A DNA stretch of 64,000 nucleotides from Siphonodentalium dalli (taxonomy: Eukaryota > Mollusca > Scaphopoda > Gadilida > Siphonodentaliidae): the NCBI GenBank assembly GCA_032622095.1, contig CP136063.1, forward strand, positions 277,193,426-277,257,425, given 5' to 3'. The position numbers and the translations under genes are program-made. Shown here piece by piece: positions 19,748 to 30,500 of the stretch. The stretch's first letter is position 1, and every line of letters begins with the position of its first letter. The notes below the pieces were generated by a model. The model was not told the origin of the DNA. It saw nothing but the letters and a program-made list of their open reading frames with translations, and searched no databases.

Positions 19748-20092
19748 GCAAACACATACCTGACATTGGATCGATAGCAAACACGTACCTGACATTGGAT
19801 CGACAAACACGTACCTGACATTGGATTGACAAACACGTACCTGACATTGGATCGACAAACCGTACCTGACATTGGACCGATAGCAAACACATACCTGACA
19901 TTGGATCGACCAACTGTACTTGACATTGGATCGACAAACTGTACCTGACATTGGATCGACAAACACATACCTATTATTGGATCAACAAACACGTACCTGG
20001 CATTGGATCGACAAACACATACCTGACATTGGATCAACAAACACATACCTGACATTGGATCAACAAACACATACCTGACTTTGGATCGACAA
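19748..20092. repeat. 26-bp minisatellite, about 13 copies
   Basis: The unit contains 'acctgacattggatcgaca' followed by 'aacac(a/g)t'. Periods vary between 23 and 32 because some units gain 'tagc' or lose a few bases. Three open frames on the minus strand (up to 139 codons) are by-products of a repeat without stops and not evidence of a gene. Confidence 0.92.
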
Positions 20093-20103
20093 TACAACTG
20101 GAA

Positions 20104-20345
20104 CTTTAACCCTTTCTTTAATAAACGGATTCTCACATTCAGTGATAAAAGTATATATATATATATAGTCTATTATTCCTCTGGAGGGGTGTTCAGGAAA
20201 AATAAGCAGACAGAAAATAAAATTGCAGAAGGAATCATATTAATAGGAGGCAAATTGTTATTGTAATTTGTTGAACTTATTATCTGAACATTTCCTAAGT
20301 GATAACTACTCGTCAATGAGTATTTAATATAGAAAGGGCTACAAT
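20104..20345 (+). mobile_element. Hairpin repeat family H1, copy 3
   Basis: Starts 'ttaaccctttctttaat' and ends near 'atatagaaagggct', which are rough inverted repeats. Inside are 'ctggaggggtgttcagg' and the hairpin half 'gaacttattatctgaacat', as in 484-692. A TTAA precedes the left end, but no clear TTAA follows the right end. Confidence 0.55.
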
Positions 20346-20362
20346 AAAGGGATCTTCAAACA

Positions 20363-20690
20363 TTAGATAAGAATTCATCATGAATAAATCTTCAAACATT
20401 AGATAAGAATTCATCATGAATAGATCTTCTGAAGTGTTTTGCTGAGGACATTATAACATAAATCTTATTGAGTTATTCCCCTTGTACTGTGATTGTTGAT
20501 TCTCATCGCTGGAAATTGTTTCTTTGACCAACAGCATTTACTGTCTGTCAAGTTTCATCGTTATTGGGTTATTGCCCTTGTACTGTGATTGTTGATTCTC
20601 ATTGCTATTGTTTCTTTGACCCATAGCATTTAATGTCTTCAAGTTTCATCGTTATTGTGTTATTGCCCTTGCTCCAGGACTGGTATTTGT
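20363..20690. repeat. Short direct duplications
   Basis: At 20356-20426 a 36-base stretch containing 'cttcaaacattagataagaa' occurs twice in tandem. At 20470-20690 a block of about 110 bases with 'ttcatcgttattg(g/t)gttattgcc' and 'tgattgttgattctcat' occurs two to three times. Confidence 0.75.
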
Positions 20691-21051
20691 TGCCAGTTTC
20701 TTTGCCTCACAAGATGATGTGATCGTCAGAGTAGTTGTTGTTCTTTTTACTCTTTGAGGTTACAACCCATCATCAAACCTATGCTAGGGACGTGGCTAGA
20801 GGTTCTCTTTTGAGGGGGTGTCCACCTTGAATTTTCTCCCATGTTTGTGAAATACCATTTGCAACCCCACCCTTGGTGGAACTTACCAACTGGTACCTCA
20901 AACTTTCCAACTGTTGGAAATTTTCAAGCAGAGACTGGTGGCCATTTCATACAGAGAATTTGACCAAAGGTTAAACAATATGGTCTAAAAACAACATATT
21001 CCCCACTAATTACTGGTTGGAAAATCAAAAAAATGAGAATGACATCAACCT
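20691..21051. other. Intergenic sequence without recognised features
   Basis: Weak similarity to 31740-31960 through words such as 'ttccaactgttggaaattt', suggesting an old dispersed repeat. Nothing coding. Confidence 0.4.
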
Positions 21052-21080
21052 ACAGTAATGCCCTAAGTAATCGACCCCTT
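21052..21080. mobile_element. Solo end of a Tc1/mariner-type MITE (family M2)
   Basis: 'tacagtaatgccctaagtaa' followed by 'tcgaccccttag' is the left terminus of M2; the rest of the element is missing. Confidence 0.65.
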
Positions 21081-21529
21081 AGTGAACGTTCAGACGACCA
21101 CGATACAATCATAAGTGGAAAGATTTCCGTCATAGGAACTAACCGATAGTTCGACTGCGCATGCTCACGTCAAAATCGTAGGTAAAAAAATAATATCAAG
21201 CTCTGTTTTATTTTAGATGCGAAATCGTGGCGTATCCTTGGTTACCTCCACTTCCGACGTAATCGCAGTCGTGTGTACGTAAAAATCGTAGCTGGAAATG
21301 ACCGTAGGGTAGTCAATCACATGCTTATAGGAACAACCTACAATATCATAATGCCCGACGACATCGTAATCGTGGACGGGTAAACAAACTTAATCTGATT
21401 TTAACCAAATTGTGACCATTACTTCTATTCATGAAGCTCTTGGATGAGTTTGAAAACCAATTCTGCCCAATTTTTTTGTTCAGGAGTTATGCCTCCTGGA
21501 TTGTTTACCAAGTGTCTTATTTTTATTAG

Positions 21530-21790
21530 TTTTCCAGACGAAATTACAGGTCAAGTTCGAATTTGGGTTTCGTTCTGATTATTTTGTACTGACTTATGGC
21601 TCTTTTCGACTTACAATTTTTAATATTTTGAGGTTTCCGGATGATAACTTTAGTTTGGGTTGTCTTATTGGAAACAAATTTGGTATGTGAGTTTTCCAGA
21701 CCTAAATACAGGTCAAGTTCGAATATGGGTTCGATCCGAATAATTTTTACTGACTTTTTTCCCATGAAATTTCTACCTATTGAAAATATT
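21530..21790. repeat. Dispersed repeat, two tandem diverged copies
   Basis: 'gttttccagac' then 'acaggtcaagttcgaat' occur at 21530-21560 and again at 21691-21724, followed each time by 'gggtt(t)cg' and 'tttt..actgactt'. The period is about 163. The same vocabulary ('ggtttccggatgataacttt') appears at 15520. Confidence 0.6.
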
Positions 21791-22159
21791 AGCCAAAGTT
21801 TGGGTGAGGTGAGCCCCAACCCCAGCACATACCTACACGTCCATGTTTGTATAGTATACACAGAATGTGCATGTAATAGACGACTGTGCACACCGTTTTT
21901 ATTTGTACTCTATAGTTGTACACCAGTGACAGCAAAATGGATGTTTTTTTACACATTGCCAAATTAACGTGACACATCAATTGTAGTGATATTTGACATA
22001 CAGTATATATAAATTATGTATAATGGGAACTATTTTGTATTTTTCCAGATGCATTGAAAATTCGTATTCCAAATAAATGCTATCTCTACTCCGTATTGAC
22101 TGTTAGCTTGGAAAAATATTGCTCCGTATTATCTTTGTCATACAGTTTCGTAGCTGCTC

Positions 22160-22270
22160 GATAAAACCCGTCCCAAGTTATCCATAGATAAAACCCGTCC
22201 CAAGTTATCCATAGATAAAACCCGTCCCAAGTTATCCATAGATAAAACCCGTCCCAAGTTATCCATAGAT
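22160..22270. repeat. 27-bp tandem repeat, 4 copies
   Basis: Four identical units beginning 'ataaaacccgtcccaagtta' at 22161, 22188, 22215 and 22242. Perfect identity suggests a recent expansion. Confidence 0.95.
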
Positions 22271-22327
22271 AACTGCAGATATGTGGATTCTTTTCACATG
22301 TATTTAGTAAATGTTATGTTACAGAAA

Positions 22328-22658
22328 TAGAGGATCTCACATGAGTTACTATTTTATACGGAATTTATCAACCGAGTTCACTAAATTCGATTTGAGCCGA
22401 GGTTTACCGAGGCTCAAATAGAATTTAGAGGACGAGGTTGATAAATTACGTATAAAATTGGACGAGTGTGAGATACCTTTTATCACATGATCAAATAAAC
22501 CCGAAGCAACGCGCAATTTTCATCGAAAACAACAATCATAAACTACAGCGATCGCAAGTTATTTGAAGAACGCCGTGACGTCATCGCACGCGCTGATATT
22601 AAACGTGTCTATTACCGATAATTATGAAACTGCTTTTATGACCAAATTATGTGATAAA
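22328..22658 (+). mobile_element. CGAG-hairpin element, copy A (331 bp)
   Basis: The left end is 'tagaggatctcaca', followed by a long hairpin (22336-22472) and then an AT-rich body that ends 'attatgtgataaa' (22646-22658). That end is complementary, 12 of 13, to 'tttatcacatgat' just after the hairpin (22479-22491). In the hairpin, same-strand motifs face each other at three levels: TGAG 22342/CGAG 22463, CGAG 22373/CGAG 22433, and CGAG 22398/CGAG 22408, the last capped by loop 'ttta'. Stem segments of 21 and about 27 bases lie between them. The boundaries come from the related insertion at 37928. No open frame. Not recognised as any named superfamily. Confidence 0.7.
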
Positions 22659-23427
22659 TATCAATCTGTTGAGCTAATTTGCTAAAAAAAATATTGCCTA
22701 TGTTGCTCGTGAAACTGGAAATTTGCAAAATTATGCCGACGTTGATCATAAAAATGGTTAAAATAAAAGTAAACATAAATACTAATTAGAAGTAAAATAA
22801 CTAGTTTGTTTTCGAATGAATGCTTGATTAACAGTGTAAGCATCCCTCGCGGGGCAGACACATTTGATGACAAATATAACGATTATACTCTGGCGGCTCA
22901 ATGCAATGTTGACACTTTTCCTCTTCTGAACTGAGTTTATTCTCTGGACTGGCGGAAGTTGATTGCAGGGCGTGATGTAACACCCAGGGAAACCAGTCAT
23001 GATTATTCACCATTGTTGCATAAACATTCATCAGTGATGTGATAATGTGTCGATGACTGTAACATCCATTCATTTGCTGTGTCACCTGATGCTCATAGAA
23101 GATAACAATCCAACTGTCAGATCATTACGCTCCAATCCCTTAAAAACACTGACCAGACCTGTTCACTGTTTACTCAGGTGCCGACCTCAGTAGATTAATT
23201 ATTGGGCTAAGCTGTGATGATCTAATATTAATATGAGGTTTCGTTGGCCAATTATCGACTTTCAAAAGAGGAAATTTCAACTTTAAACAACATTTGAAAT
23301 TTTCTCTGTCTAGCTTAAAGTCCAATGTACATCATCATCAAATTGATAAATACGTGCAGGAGGGCCTATAGATGAAAACTATTCAAAATATGATGAATAC
23401 ATATTGTGTGCAAAACGACCATAAAGA
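22659..23427. other. Intergenic sequence without recognised features
   Basis: Overlapping minus-strand frames of 63-85 codons (22682-23085) show no recognised motif. A cysteine-bearing stretch near 22830-22930 is not a known zinc finger. Confidence 0.45.
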
Positions 23428-23644
23428 TACAGTAATACTCTAAGTAATCAACTCCTTAACCACAGAAGAATTATGGGTAACTTTTGAGGATTTAGTCGAA
23501 AATATAGCTTGTTGCCATTCATTGGAAAGCTCTCCCCGAGAGCTTTCCGATGAATGGCAGCAAGCCATATTTCCGACTAAATCCTGAAAAGTTACCCATA
23601 ATTCTGCTGTGGTTAAGAAGTCGATTAATTAGAGCATTACTGTA
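23428..23644. mobile_element. Tc1/mariner-type MITE (family M2), copy 5
   Basis: 'tacagtaatactctaagtaa' and 'agagcattactgta' with TA at the edges. Full palindrome centred near 23536 ('gctctccccgagagc'). Confidence 0.88.
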
Positions 23645-23649
23645 TGCAC

Positions 23650-25395
23650 CTGCCATTATAAGATTGATCCTCACTTTTATCTCAACTTGACAAAGCAAGT
23701 TTGAGTTATTGCTATGGATTGGCATCCATCGTCCACGATCCGTCAACTGAACAATTGCCGTTAGCTTAGCACACTACACTACAGGTGACATCTCATTCGA
23801 ATTTCGATCATCACAAAACTTCATATGGATCTTCGGGGGTGACCTCTAGATGGGAGCCAGTTATTTTTTTCTCAAATTCGTTAAAACATGGCCACCAGCA
23901 GCCATCTTGGATTTCAAATTTGAATCCAACCGCACACCCTGCAGCCCGCATTTATTTGAGAATTGTTAGCTCAACTTTACTTTGTAAAGTTTGAGCTATT
24001 GCCATGGCTTGGTATCCGTCGTCTGTGTGTGATTCGTCAACAATTTCCTTTAGCACAGGCTACAGGTCGTACCTTTGGTGGGATCATTATAAAATTTGTC
24101 ATAGCTGTTGACATTGACATGTTGATGGGAACGAGTCATTTTGGGGTCATTCGGAAAAAAAACATGGCTGCCAGCGGCCATCTTGGATTTCAAAATTCAA
24201 TCCATTAGCACGGGCTACATGTCCTACTGTTCGTCTGGATCATCATGAAATTTGTCATGAATATTAATATTGACATGTAGATGCGAACGAGTCATTTTGG
24301 GGTCGTTCGGCCAAAAATCATGGCCACCAGCAGCCATCTTGGATATTACTCTTTGCATGACTAAATATTTTGGCACGGGCTACAGGTCGTAGCTTTGGTC
24401 GGATCATCATGAAATTTGTCATGGATGTTAACAATGACATGTAGATGGGAACGAGTCATTTTGGTGTCATTTGGCCAAAAAACATGGCCGGCAGCAGCCA
24501 TCTTGGATTTTACTCTTTGCATGACTAAATCCTTTGGCACGGGCTACAGGTCGTACCTTTGGTCGGATCATTATTGACATGTACATTGAGATGGGAACGA
24601 GTCATTTTGGGGTCATTTGGCTAAAAAACATGGCCACCAGCAGCCATCTTGGATTTCAAAATTCAATCCATTAGGACGGGCTACAGGCCGGACTCTTAGT
24701 CTGATCATCATGAAGTTTGTCATTTATGTTAATATTGACATGTAGATTGCATGACTAAATCCTTTGGCACAACCTACAGACAACATCCCTCATCCAATCA
24801 TCGCCAAATGTCACTCGACTTTTCAGGGTGACCTCTAGATGACAGCCATAATTTTTTCCGAATTTCATTGAAAAGATGGCTCCCATGCAGTGGCATATTG
24901 TATTTTAGTCTTTGTATGACTAAATCCTTCGGCACACCCTATAGGCTACCTCACTCATCCGATCATCACCAAACTTCATATGGATCTTCGGGGTGACCTC
25001 TAGGTGATAACCAACACATTTTTCCGAATTTCGTTGAAAAAGATGGCTGCCATAAAATGGCCATCTTGGATTTTAATCTTTGTATGACTATTTAAATCCT
25101 TCGGCACACCATATAGGCCACCTCACTCATCAGATCATCACCAAACTTTATATGGATCTTCGGGGTGACTTCTAGATGGGAGCCAACATTTTTCTCCGAA
25201 ATTCGTTTAAAAAACATGACCGCCAGCAGCCATCTTGGATTTCAAATTTGAATCCATCTGCACACCCTTCAGCCCGCATTTATTAGAGAATTGTTTTGAA
25301 AATTTACATGCATGTTTAGGATCACCTCTAGATGGGAACTATCGAATATGAAACTATTTTTGATGAAAAACATGGCCGTCGGCTGTCAGCCTCCC
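23650..25395. repeat. Diverged tandem array of ~180-230 bp units ('agccatcttggattt')
   Basis: About eight or nine successive blocks each contain 'catgg(c/a)c(g/a)ccagcagccatc' then 'ttggattt', a 'tttggcac(g)ggctacagg' or 'ttcggcacaccctataggc' phrase, 'ggatcatcatgaaatttgtc' or 'gatcatcaccaaacttcata', and 'gatgggaacgagtcatttt'. Copies differ by 10-30%, so the array is old. It is a non-coding dispersed repeat of the kind seen in many marine invertebrates. Confidence 0.8.
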
Positions 25396-26030
25396 TTAAT
25401 TAATGCCAACATCACTGGTATAATCCGATTAAAGCAATAAACTTGACATTATTTTATTTACGGAAGTCGGTCTCTTCAAAAAGTCCGACGCGGTCTCTTC
25501 AAAAAGTCCGACGCGTTACCGAAACGAACTTCCGAAGCGCCTGGTACATTCTCTGATAATGTCGTAATTGTTTTATATCTGAAAAGCGGGACGGCGGTCT
25601 TTTAAGTTAATTAAAACATTTATTTGTGACACTCACGATGGTCAGTAACAACACAGATGTGAACATCTCATCGTGTTTTCAGCGTGTCAAAACATTCGTG
25701 ATTAACATTCATTACCGCAAAGGGAACAAAGGCGACGGAATAACAACACAAAACAATAGGTCATATTTTATTTTTTTATTTTAAACACTTGGGTCTTTGG
25801 CTCTGCATCGTCTGTTTCTTTTTGGGATGGCCGCCACAATTCATCTATATACGGACATGTCCAGACATGTCCGGAAAAAAAACTAGAAAAAAAATTAAGA
25901 AAAAAAAAAAAAAAATTCCCCCTAAAATTGAAGGCGACTTCGATTTCGCCTTAGAGCGACAATAGGGCGAAGTCAGCGACAGTAAGGCGCCAATCTCGCC
26001 CGAGTCGCCTTGTGAGCTGAGGCCTGCGTC
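25396..26030. other. Insertion within the diverged array
   Basis: Unrelated sequence that splits the array. It includes a tandem pair of 'gtctcttcaaaaagtccgac' units (25469-25515), an A-rich tract at 25877-25916 and a 'gactcgggcgag'-like GC-rich part. Ends and family are not resolved. Confidence 0.5.
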
Positions 26031-26585
26031 GGCAGCCATCTTGGATTTTACTCTTTGCATGACTAATTCCCTCGGCACACCATACAGACCACTTCCTTAT
26101 CTGATCATCACCATACTTCTTATGGGTCTTAGGGTGACCTCCAGAAGAGAGCCCGAATTTCGTTGAAAAAGATGGCTGCCAGCATCCATCTTGGATTTAC
26201 TCTGTGTATGACTAAATCCTTCGGCACACCCTACAGGCCATCTCCATCATCCCATCATCACCAAACTTCATAGAGATCTTCTGGGTGACCTCTAGATGGG
26301 AGCCATCGATTTTTTTTCAAATTTTAATCCATCAGCATTCCCTGCAGCCCTCATTTATTGGAGAATTGATTTGAAAATCTACAGGCATGTTTAGAATCAC
26401 ATCTAGATAGGAGCTATCAAATATGAACAATTTTCGATGAAAAATATGGCCGCCGGCAGCCATCTTGGATTTTTTTCTTTGCACGACTTAATCCATCGGC
26501 ACACCCTGCTGCCCGCATTTATTGGAGAATTGTTTTTAAATATAATTGACATATTTATGATCACATCTAGAGGGAGCTATCGGAT
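26031..26585. repeat. Continuation of the diverged 'agccatcttggattt' array
   Basis: Three further blocks with 'cagccatcttggatttt', 'gatcatcaccatacttc' and 'gtgacctctagatgggagcc', in the same orientation as 23650-25395. Confidence 0.75.
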
Positions 26586-26915
26586 TTAAAGTGATGTTAA
26601 ACGCTCCGGTTGGGTGTTCAAGTAGAAATGGAGAATAATCTTGCTCAAAGTAGTTATTACTACGAATATTAATCCAAATTTCGAGCACACACACCGTCAT
26701 TCTTATATATTAATTATTTAAATGCAATGGCTCTCGATGGCGAAATAATTTGCGTTAGTTTATCACTGATTGTTGCGTCCCGAATCTAGATGTAAATAGT
26801 TACAATTATGCGTAGTTCAAACGATGATTTCTATGGAGTGGTATAGTCAATTTCTTTGAGATTATCGACGATGTTAGTAGATTGCTGCATTCCCACAGTT
26901 GGCATAGCATCTGTG
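26586..26915 (+). mobile_element. TTAAAG-ended repeat family M5, copy 2 (right end missing)
   Basis: The left end is 'ttaaagtgatgttaaacgct', with internal landmarks 'ggagaataatcttgctcaaa' and 'gctctcgatggcgaaat'. It breaks off near 26915 before the expected 'acccgaacaagtcc' region. Confidence 0.72.
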
Positions 26916-26919
26916 ATGA

Positions 26920-27195
26920 AACGATGCTGCTTGGGCATCATATTCCAAGATGGCCGCCGATATGTCAAAGGTCATAAAGGTCAAGGGTGATAAGCCGAAG
27001 GTAAAAGGTCAAGGTTGTTAAGGGGAAGGTCAAAGGTTTTGGTCCCAGATTCCAAGATGGCCGCTATCTAACTATAACCCTAACTCTAACCCTAACTTAT
27101 ATAGCTGCTATCTAACCCTAACCGATATAGCTGCCACTAACCGTAGCTCCCGACGGAGTATTTTAAAAGCAAATCCGAGATGGCTGCTATTTTTC
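26920..27195. repeat. Short telomere-like tract and 'aagatggccgc' repeats
   Basis: At 27069-27123 there are four 'taaccctaac'-type units ('ctctaaccctaactta', 'tctaaccctaacc'), a degenerate TTAGGG-type telomeric motif. Just before it, 'ccaagatggccgc' occurs twice (26945, 27051). Confidence 0.6.
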
Positions 27196-27795
27196 TCAAA
27201 TTGAAGCCCAGCTCTGAACTGGAAGGAGTCCAACTAGACCAAGAGTGAGTTTGGTGCTTGCTCTCCTGGGTAGTGACTGAGAAAATGTTGTGCATGTTCT
27301 CAGTGAGCGCTCCATTACGGCGACGGACGTTTTATTGTCAAGAGGAGTTACATCGCACCCGTATAGAGCTCTGGGTAGTACTACAATCTTTATGAGATGG
27401 CAAATCGTTAAAGGTGTAGCAAATTTTAGTTGTTCATTGCCGGTAACAGAGAAGAATGTTTTCCGTAATTTTGAGGAAACAAGGGAGGCACGAGACGAAT
27501 TGTTTGAAAACTTATTCTGGAGCAGACCGAGGTGGAGACATTCTTTTTCTTCTCGTTGAGCCATATTCTGTCGTACTTTTATTTGAACTTGTGGTTTAAA
27601 CTTGCCGTACATGTGTATTAATATATCTCCCTGGCGCGTATATAGGTGAAGCACTAAAATGCTATCGCTCTGTAACGTGCCAATAAGAAAGTCAACCGTG
27701 TCATTGAAATTGTTAACGAGAGCATTTTTTCCAATCTCAAAAGCTCGGGAATTATCTGCAAACGTAAATTCATGAAATGAGAAAAATACTTTCAT
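27196..27795 (-). pseudogene. Non-LTR retrotransposon reverse-transcriptase remnant
   Basis: A 199-codon frame on the minus strand resembles the 3' end of non-LTR (LINE) reverse transcriptases, where a thumb-like region with YVLPxxLYGCE, then LE(R)xxRxxxKxxQGLPxRTxT and LxLxGLxPI(E), is typical. Here the frame reads VVLPRALYGCDVTPLDNK, then MERSLRTCTTFSQSLPRRAS and LGLVGLLPV. The catalytic palm (YxDD), the endonuclease and the 3' tail are absent, and no partner frame is visible, so this is a fragment that happens to remain open. The N-terminal half (MKVFFSFHEFTFADNSRAF) is less clear. It could belong to any of several LINE clades. Confidence 0.55.
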
Positions 27796-27799
27796 GTTC

Positions 27800-29170
27800 T
27801 CATTTCAAGAATGTACCATTCAAGAAAAACATGTGAGAATAATTTTCTAATTATGAGAACTAAATTTACTTGGTAAGAAAACTGTTTTTCTTGTCTTGAG
27901 AATTTTTTTTTTTAAGTTGCCCACAAACTTTTCTTAATTGTTGAAAGTTCTAGAAACACATTTTCTTATATTTCTAGAACATTGAGAATAGTTTTCTTAG
28001 AGAGTAAGAAATGAGAATTTTTCGGCGTTTACTGCAGAGCAGATTAGCCTAAAAATATGGTATTCGCTGTTCGGGATAATGAGTGAGCGATGCATTATCG
28101 TTTCGCGTGCATGAACAATGAAAAGAAAAGAGCGTGTGTTGTCATTTCTAGCCAAAGCGCCTTGTCTGTCGGGTCAGCTCCAATTTTTTATTTCAAACAT
28201 TTGAGTAATGTTATGGATTGACGGTTAAATAACGTAAGGATATGCTTATGTTGAAAATATATCTGAGAAACAGATATTCGTATAACGCATGAAATCATGC
28301 ATATTATAGAAAATTTACGTTGTATTTTGTTGCACAATCATTAATACAAGTTAATTGCAACATTGAAATGTGCGTATCGCACCTTATCTAGGAAGAAATA
28401 GTTTTATAGTCATTTATATTAAACGATCAGGATCATAATGTATATATTTGAACATGTTATATATGTTAATTTATATATAATATAGTGTGTGCACAGGTTT
28501 GTGTTGCACAATTGATCAATTAGAATGAATTTCCGAACATTCGAGCTGCGTTAGAGATATTGGTTTTGGAAAGCAGGTTTCAATCGTTTCCACCCCCCAC
28601 CCCCCCCCCCCCCACCCCCCCCCCCCCAAGAGTTTTTTGTTGTTGTTTTTTTCCTGACCGCCAACGCAGACAAAGTAGGATGTAATTAACCTGTATGTGA
28701 ACACGTGCCCATTCCTTAACTCTAAGCATGTATACCAATAAACGCTGATGTTAACTCCTAGTGGACTCTGGCGCGGCTTGATGGCAATGATAGTGTTATC
28801 ATTATTGGAGAATTGAGAATACGTGCCTTTCTTAGCAAATCAGAAATAAATTCTAGATTTCAGAAATTTAATTTCTAGATATAAGATCAAATTTTCTAGC
28901 CTAGAAAACTTTTTGTTGACGTTTGAGAAAATATTTCTCACATATTTCTAGATATTTAGAAAAAGACTGTCTACGATTTAAGAAACTATTTGTTACTATT
29001 AAGAAGATATGAGAAAAAAATAATTGATCCGTTGCAGAACAAATTTTGAGGAATATTCTCATAATTAGAAAATTAATTTTCTAAATATTAGAACATTTGA
29101 TGTAAACATATTTTATTTCTTGTTTTAAGTTTTTGTTTTCTCAAAATAAGATTATCCTTTTTGGTAGTGT
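27800..29170. mobile_element. AT-rich element with 'ttctagaaa'-like motifs and inverted ends
   Basis: 'ttttctaattatgagaa' at about 27841-27861 is mirrored by 'ttctcataattagaaaa' at about 29056-29074. Both flanking regions are dense in 'ttctcat', 'tttctaga' and 'gagaa' words, many locally palindromic. Between them is unrelated DNA with a poly-C tract (28591-28628). The exact ends and target duplication are not resolved. Confidence 0.45.
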
Positions 29171-30300
29171 AGCGGAATTGGTAAATTTTTGGGAGTGGGC
29201 TAACTCCGGGATGGTTGCAATGACCGATCTAGGCCCTTTCATCCACCGATAATATTATCGCCTTTATCAGGGGGGGGCGGAAAAAACTGCAGACACAGGG
29301 TGGAAAAAACTGTTTTCTTCGGTTTGGGTACCCCCCCCCCCCCCAAAAAAAACCAGCAAAAACTGCAGTTTTTTCCACTGACCATTTGCCCCCTCCCCCC
29401 CCCCCCCCACAGAAAAATCAAATCTACCCCAGCCGGACAACAACTCGGTTTGACCGGAAACCGAAAAAAACACCGGAGCATACAATTCACGAGAAGGTGC
29501 TTGGTAACTTAGTTTAGATTATTATGACTAAAATGGTCATTGTCTACCAGTAGAACGCAGATTTGTACCTCGTGATGTCATTACATGTACAAACATGTAT
29601 ATTGGTGATCGCAACGCTTTGTATGCACTTTAAAAAATGACAACTAGTCATTACCTCGACTTTGAAAAAGATGCAAATGAGATGAGTGAGATACCAGCAA
29701 ATAACTGTTTTCTGATACCATTGGAGGAGAAATTGTTTAATACATGGGATAGTTCTGCAGTAAAAATTTGCCAGATAAGCGATCGCAGGGTAGAATTCTG
29801 CATTCGACTGGTAGACACTGACATAGTCGGCATTGTGAAGAGGGTTAATGGGGTCAATATCACATGTAAACCAAGACAGTGGTTATCCAAAATTGTTTTA
29901 TGTGGATTGTACTACTCACGTATATATGATTTGGATATTAAGGTTAATCCATATTCTATAAAATGAGAGAAAATTGAAGTTGTGAGTCTGAAAATACATA
30001 TTTCGAAAAAAAAAATAAAAAATATTTTATACATATACTAGCTTGAACTTAATTTAAAAAAATCAATCAAAATTTTGAGAAACTAACGCCGCTATAACAT
30101 CCGCCATGGTACCCCGAGTCACTACACCAAATAATTTGGTGCAACAATATCCCCTTTACATGCCGCAACTCAATTATTGTGTTGTAATAGGTCCAGGGGT
30201 CTGGGAGAAAATCGCGGACAGATAGATCCTACTATTTTGTAAAATAGATATTTCCGCGATGTTAGAGACACAATAATTTAGTTAATTTGTTTTCGAAGCG
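29171..30300. other. Intergenic sequence with poly-C tracts
   Basis: C-runs at 29331-29344 and 29393-29409 separate mirrored 'aaaaactgcagttttt'-type words. A 109-codon frame (29637-29966, + strand) has no recognisable domain and is not called as a gene. Confidence 0.45.
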
Positions 30301-30500
30301 GCACTATTTGAGTCCGTCCGTCCGTCTGTCAAGAATCGTCTTCTCATGAACTATAAGACCGAATGGGTTCATATTTGGTACAGGGCCATAACTCTATTCC
30401 TCCATAGTAATTCTTAGAACAACTTCTTCTCAAAAACCATTGGGCCGATTTAGCTCATATTTGGTATGGAGGGGGCTTGGGTGATGGGGTATAAAAAATA
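30301..30500. repeat. Dispersed repeat with 'gtccgtccgtccgtc'
   Basis: 'gagtccgtccgtccgtctgtc' at about 30310-30330, then 'ggttcatatttggtacaggg' and, 100 bases on, 'gctcatatttggtatggagg'. Similar in style to 46081-46530. Confidence 0.5.

Noticed and set aside
19689-20136. Three overlapping minus-strand frames of 82-139 codons with a repeated RSNVRYV/DPMSG-type peptide
   Set aside because: They are the three-frame reading of the 26-bp minisatellite. A repeat unit lacking stops gives open frames automatically, and there is no start context, splice sites or family similarity.
21544-21967. Frames of 108-115 codons on both strands
   Set aside because: They overlap a dispersed, tandemly duplicated repeat and have no recognisable motif.
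22328-22472. Hammerhead ribozyme in the CGAG hairpin
   Set aside because: The core CTGATGA and GAAA elements of the hammerhead are absent; only facing CGAG motifs are present.
22328-22658. Helitron
   Set aside because: No 5' TC or 3' CTRR end with a short terminal hairpin; here the large hairpin is at one end and the other end is ATTATGTRATAAA.
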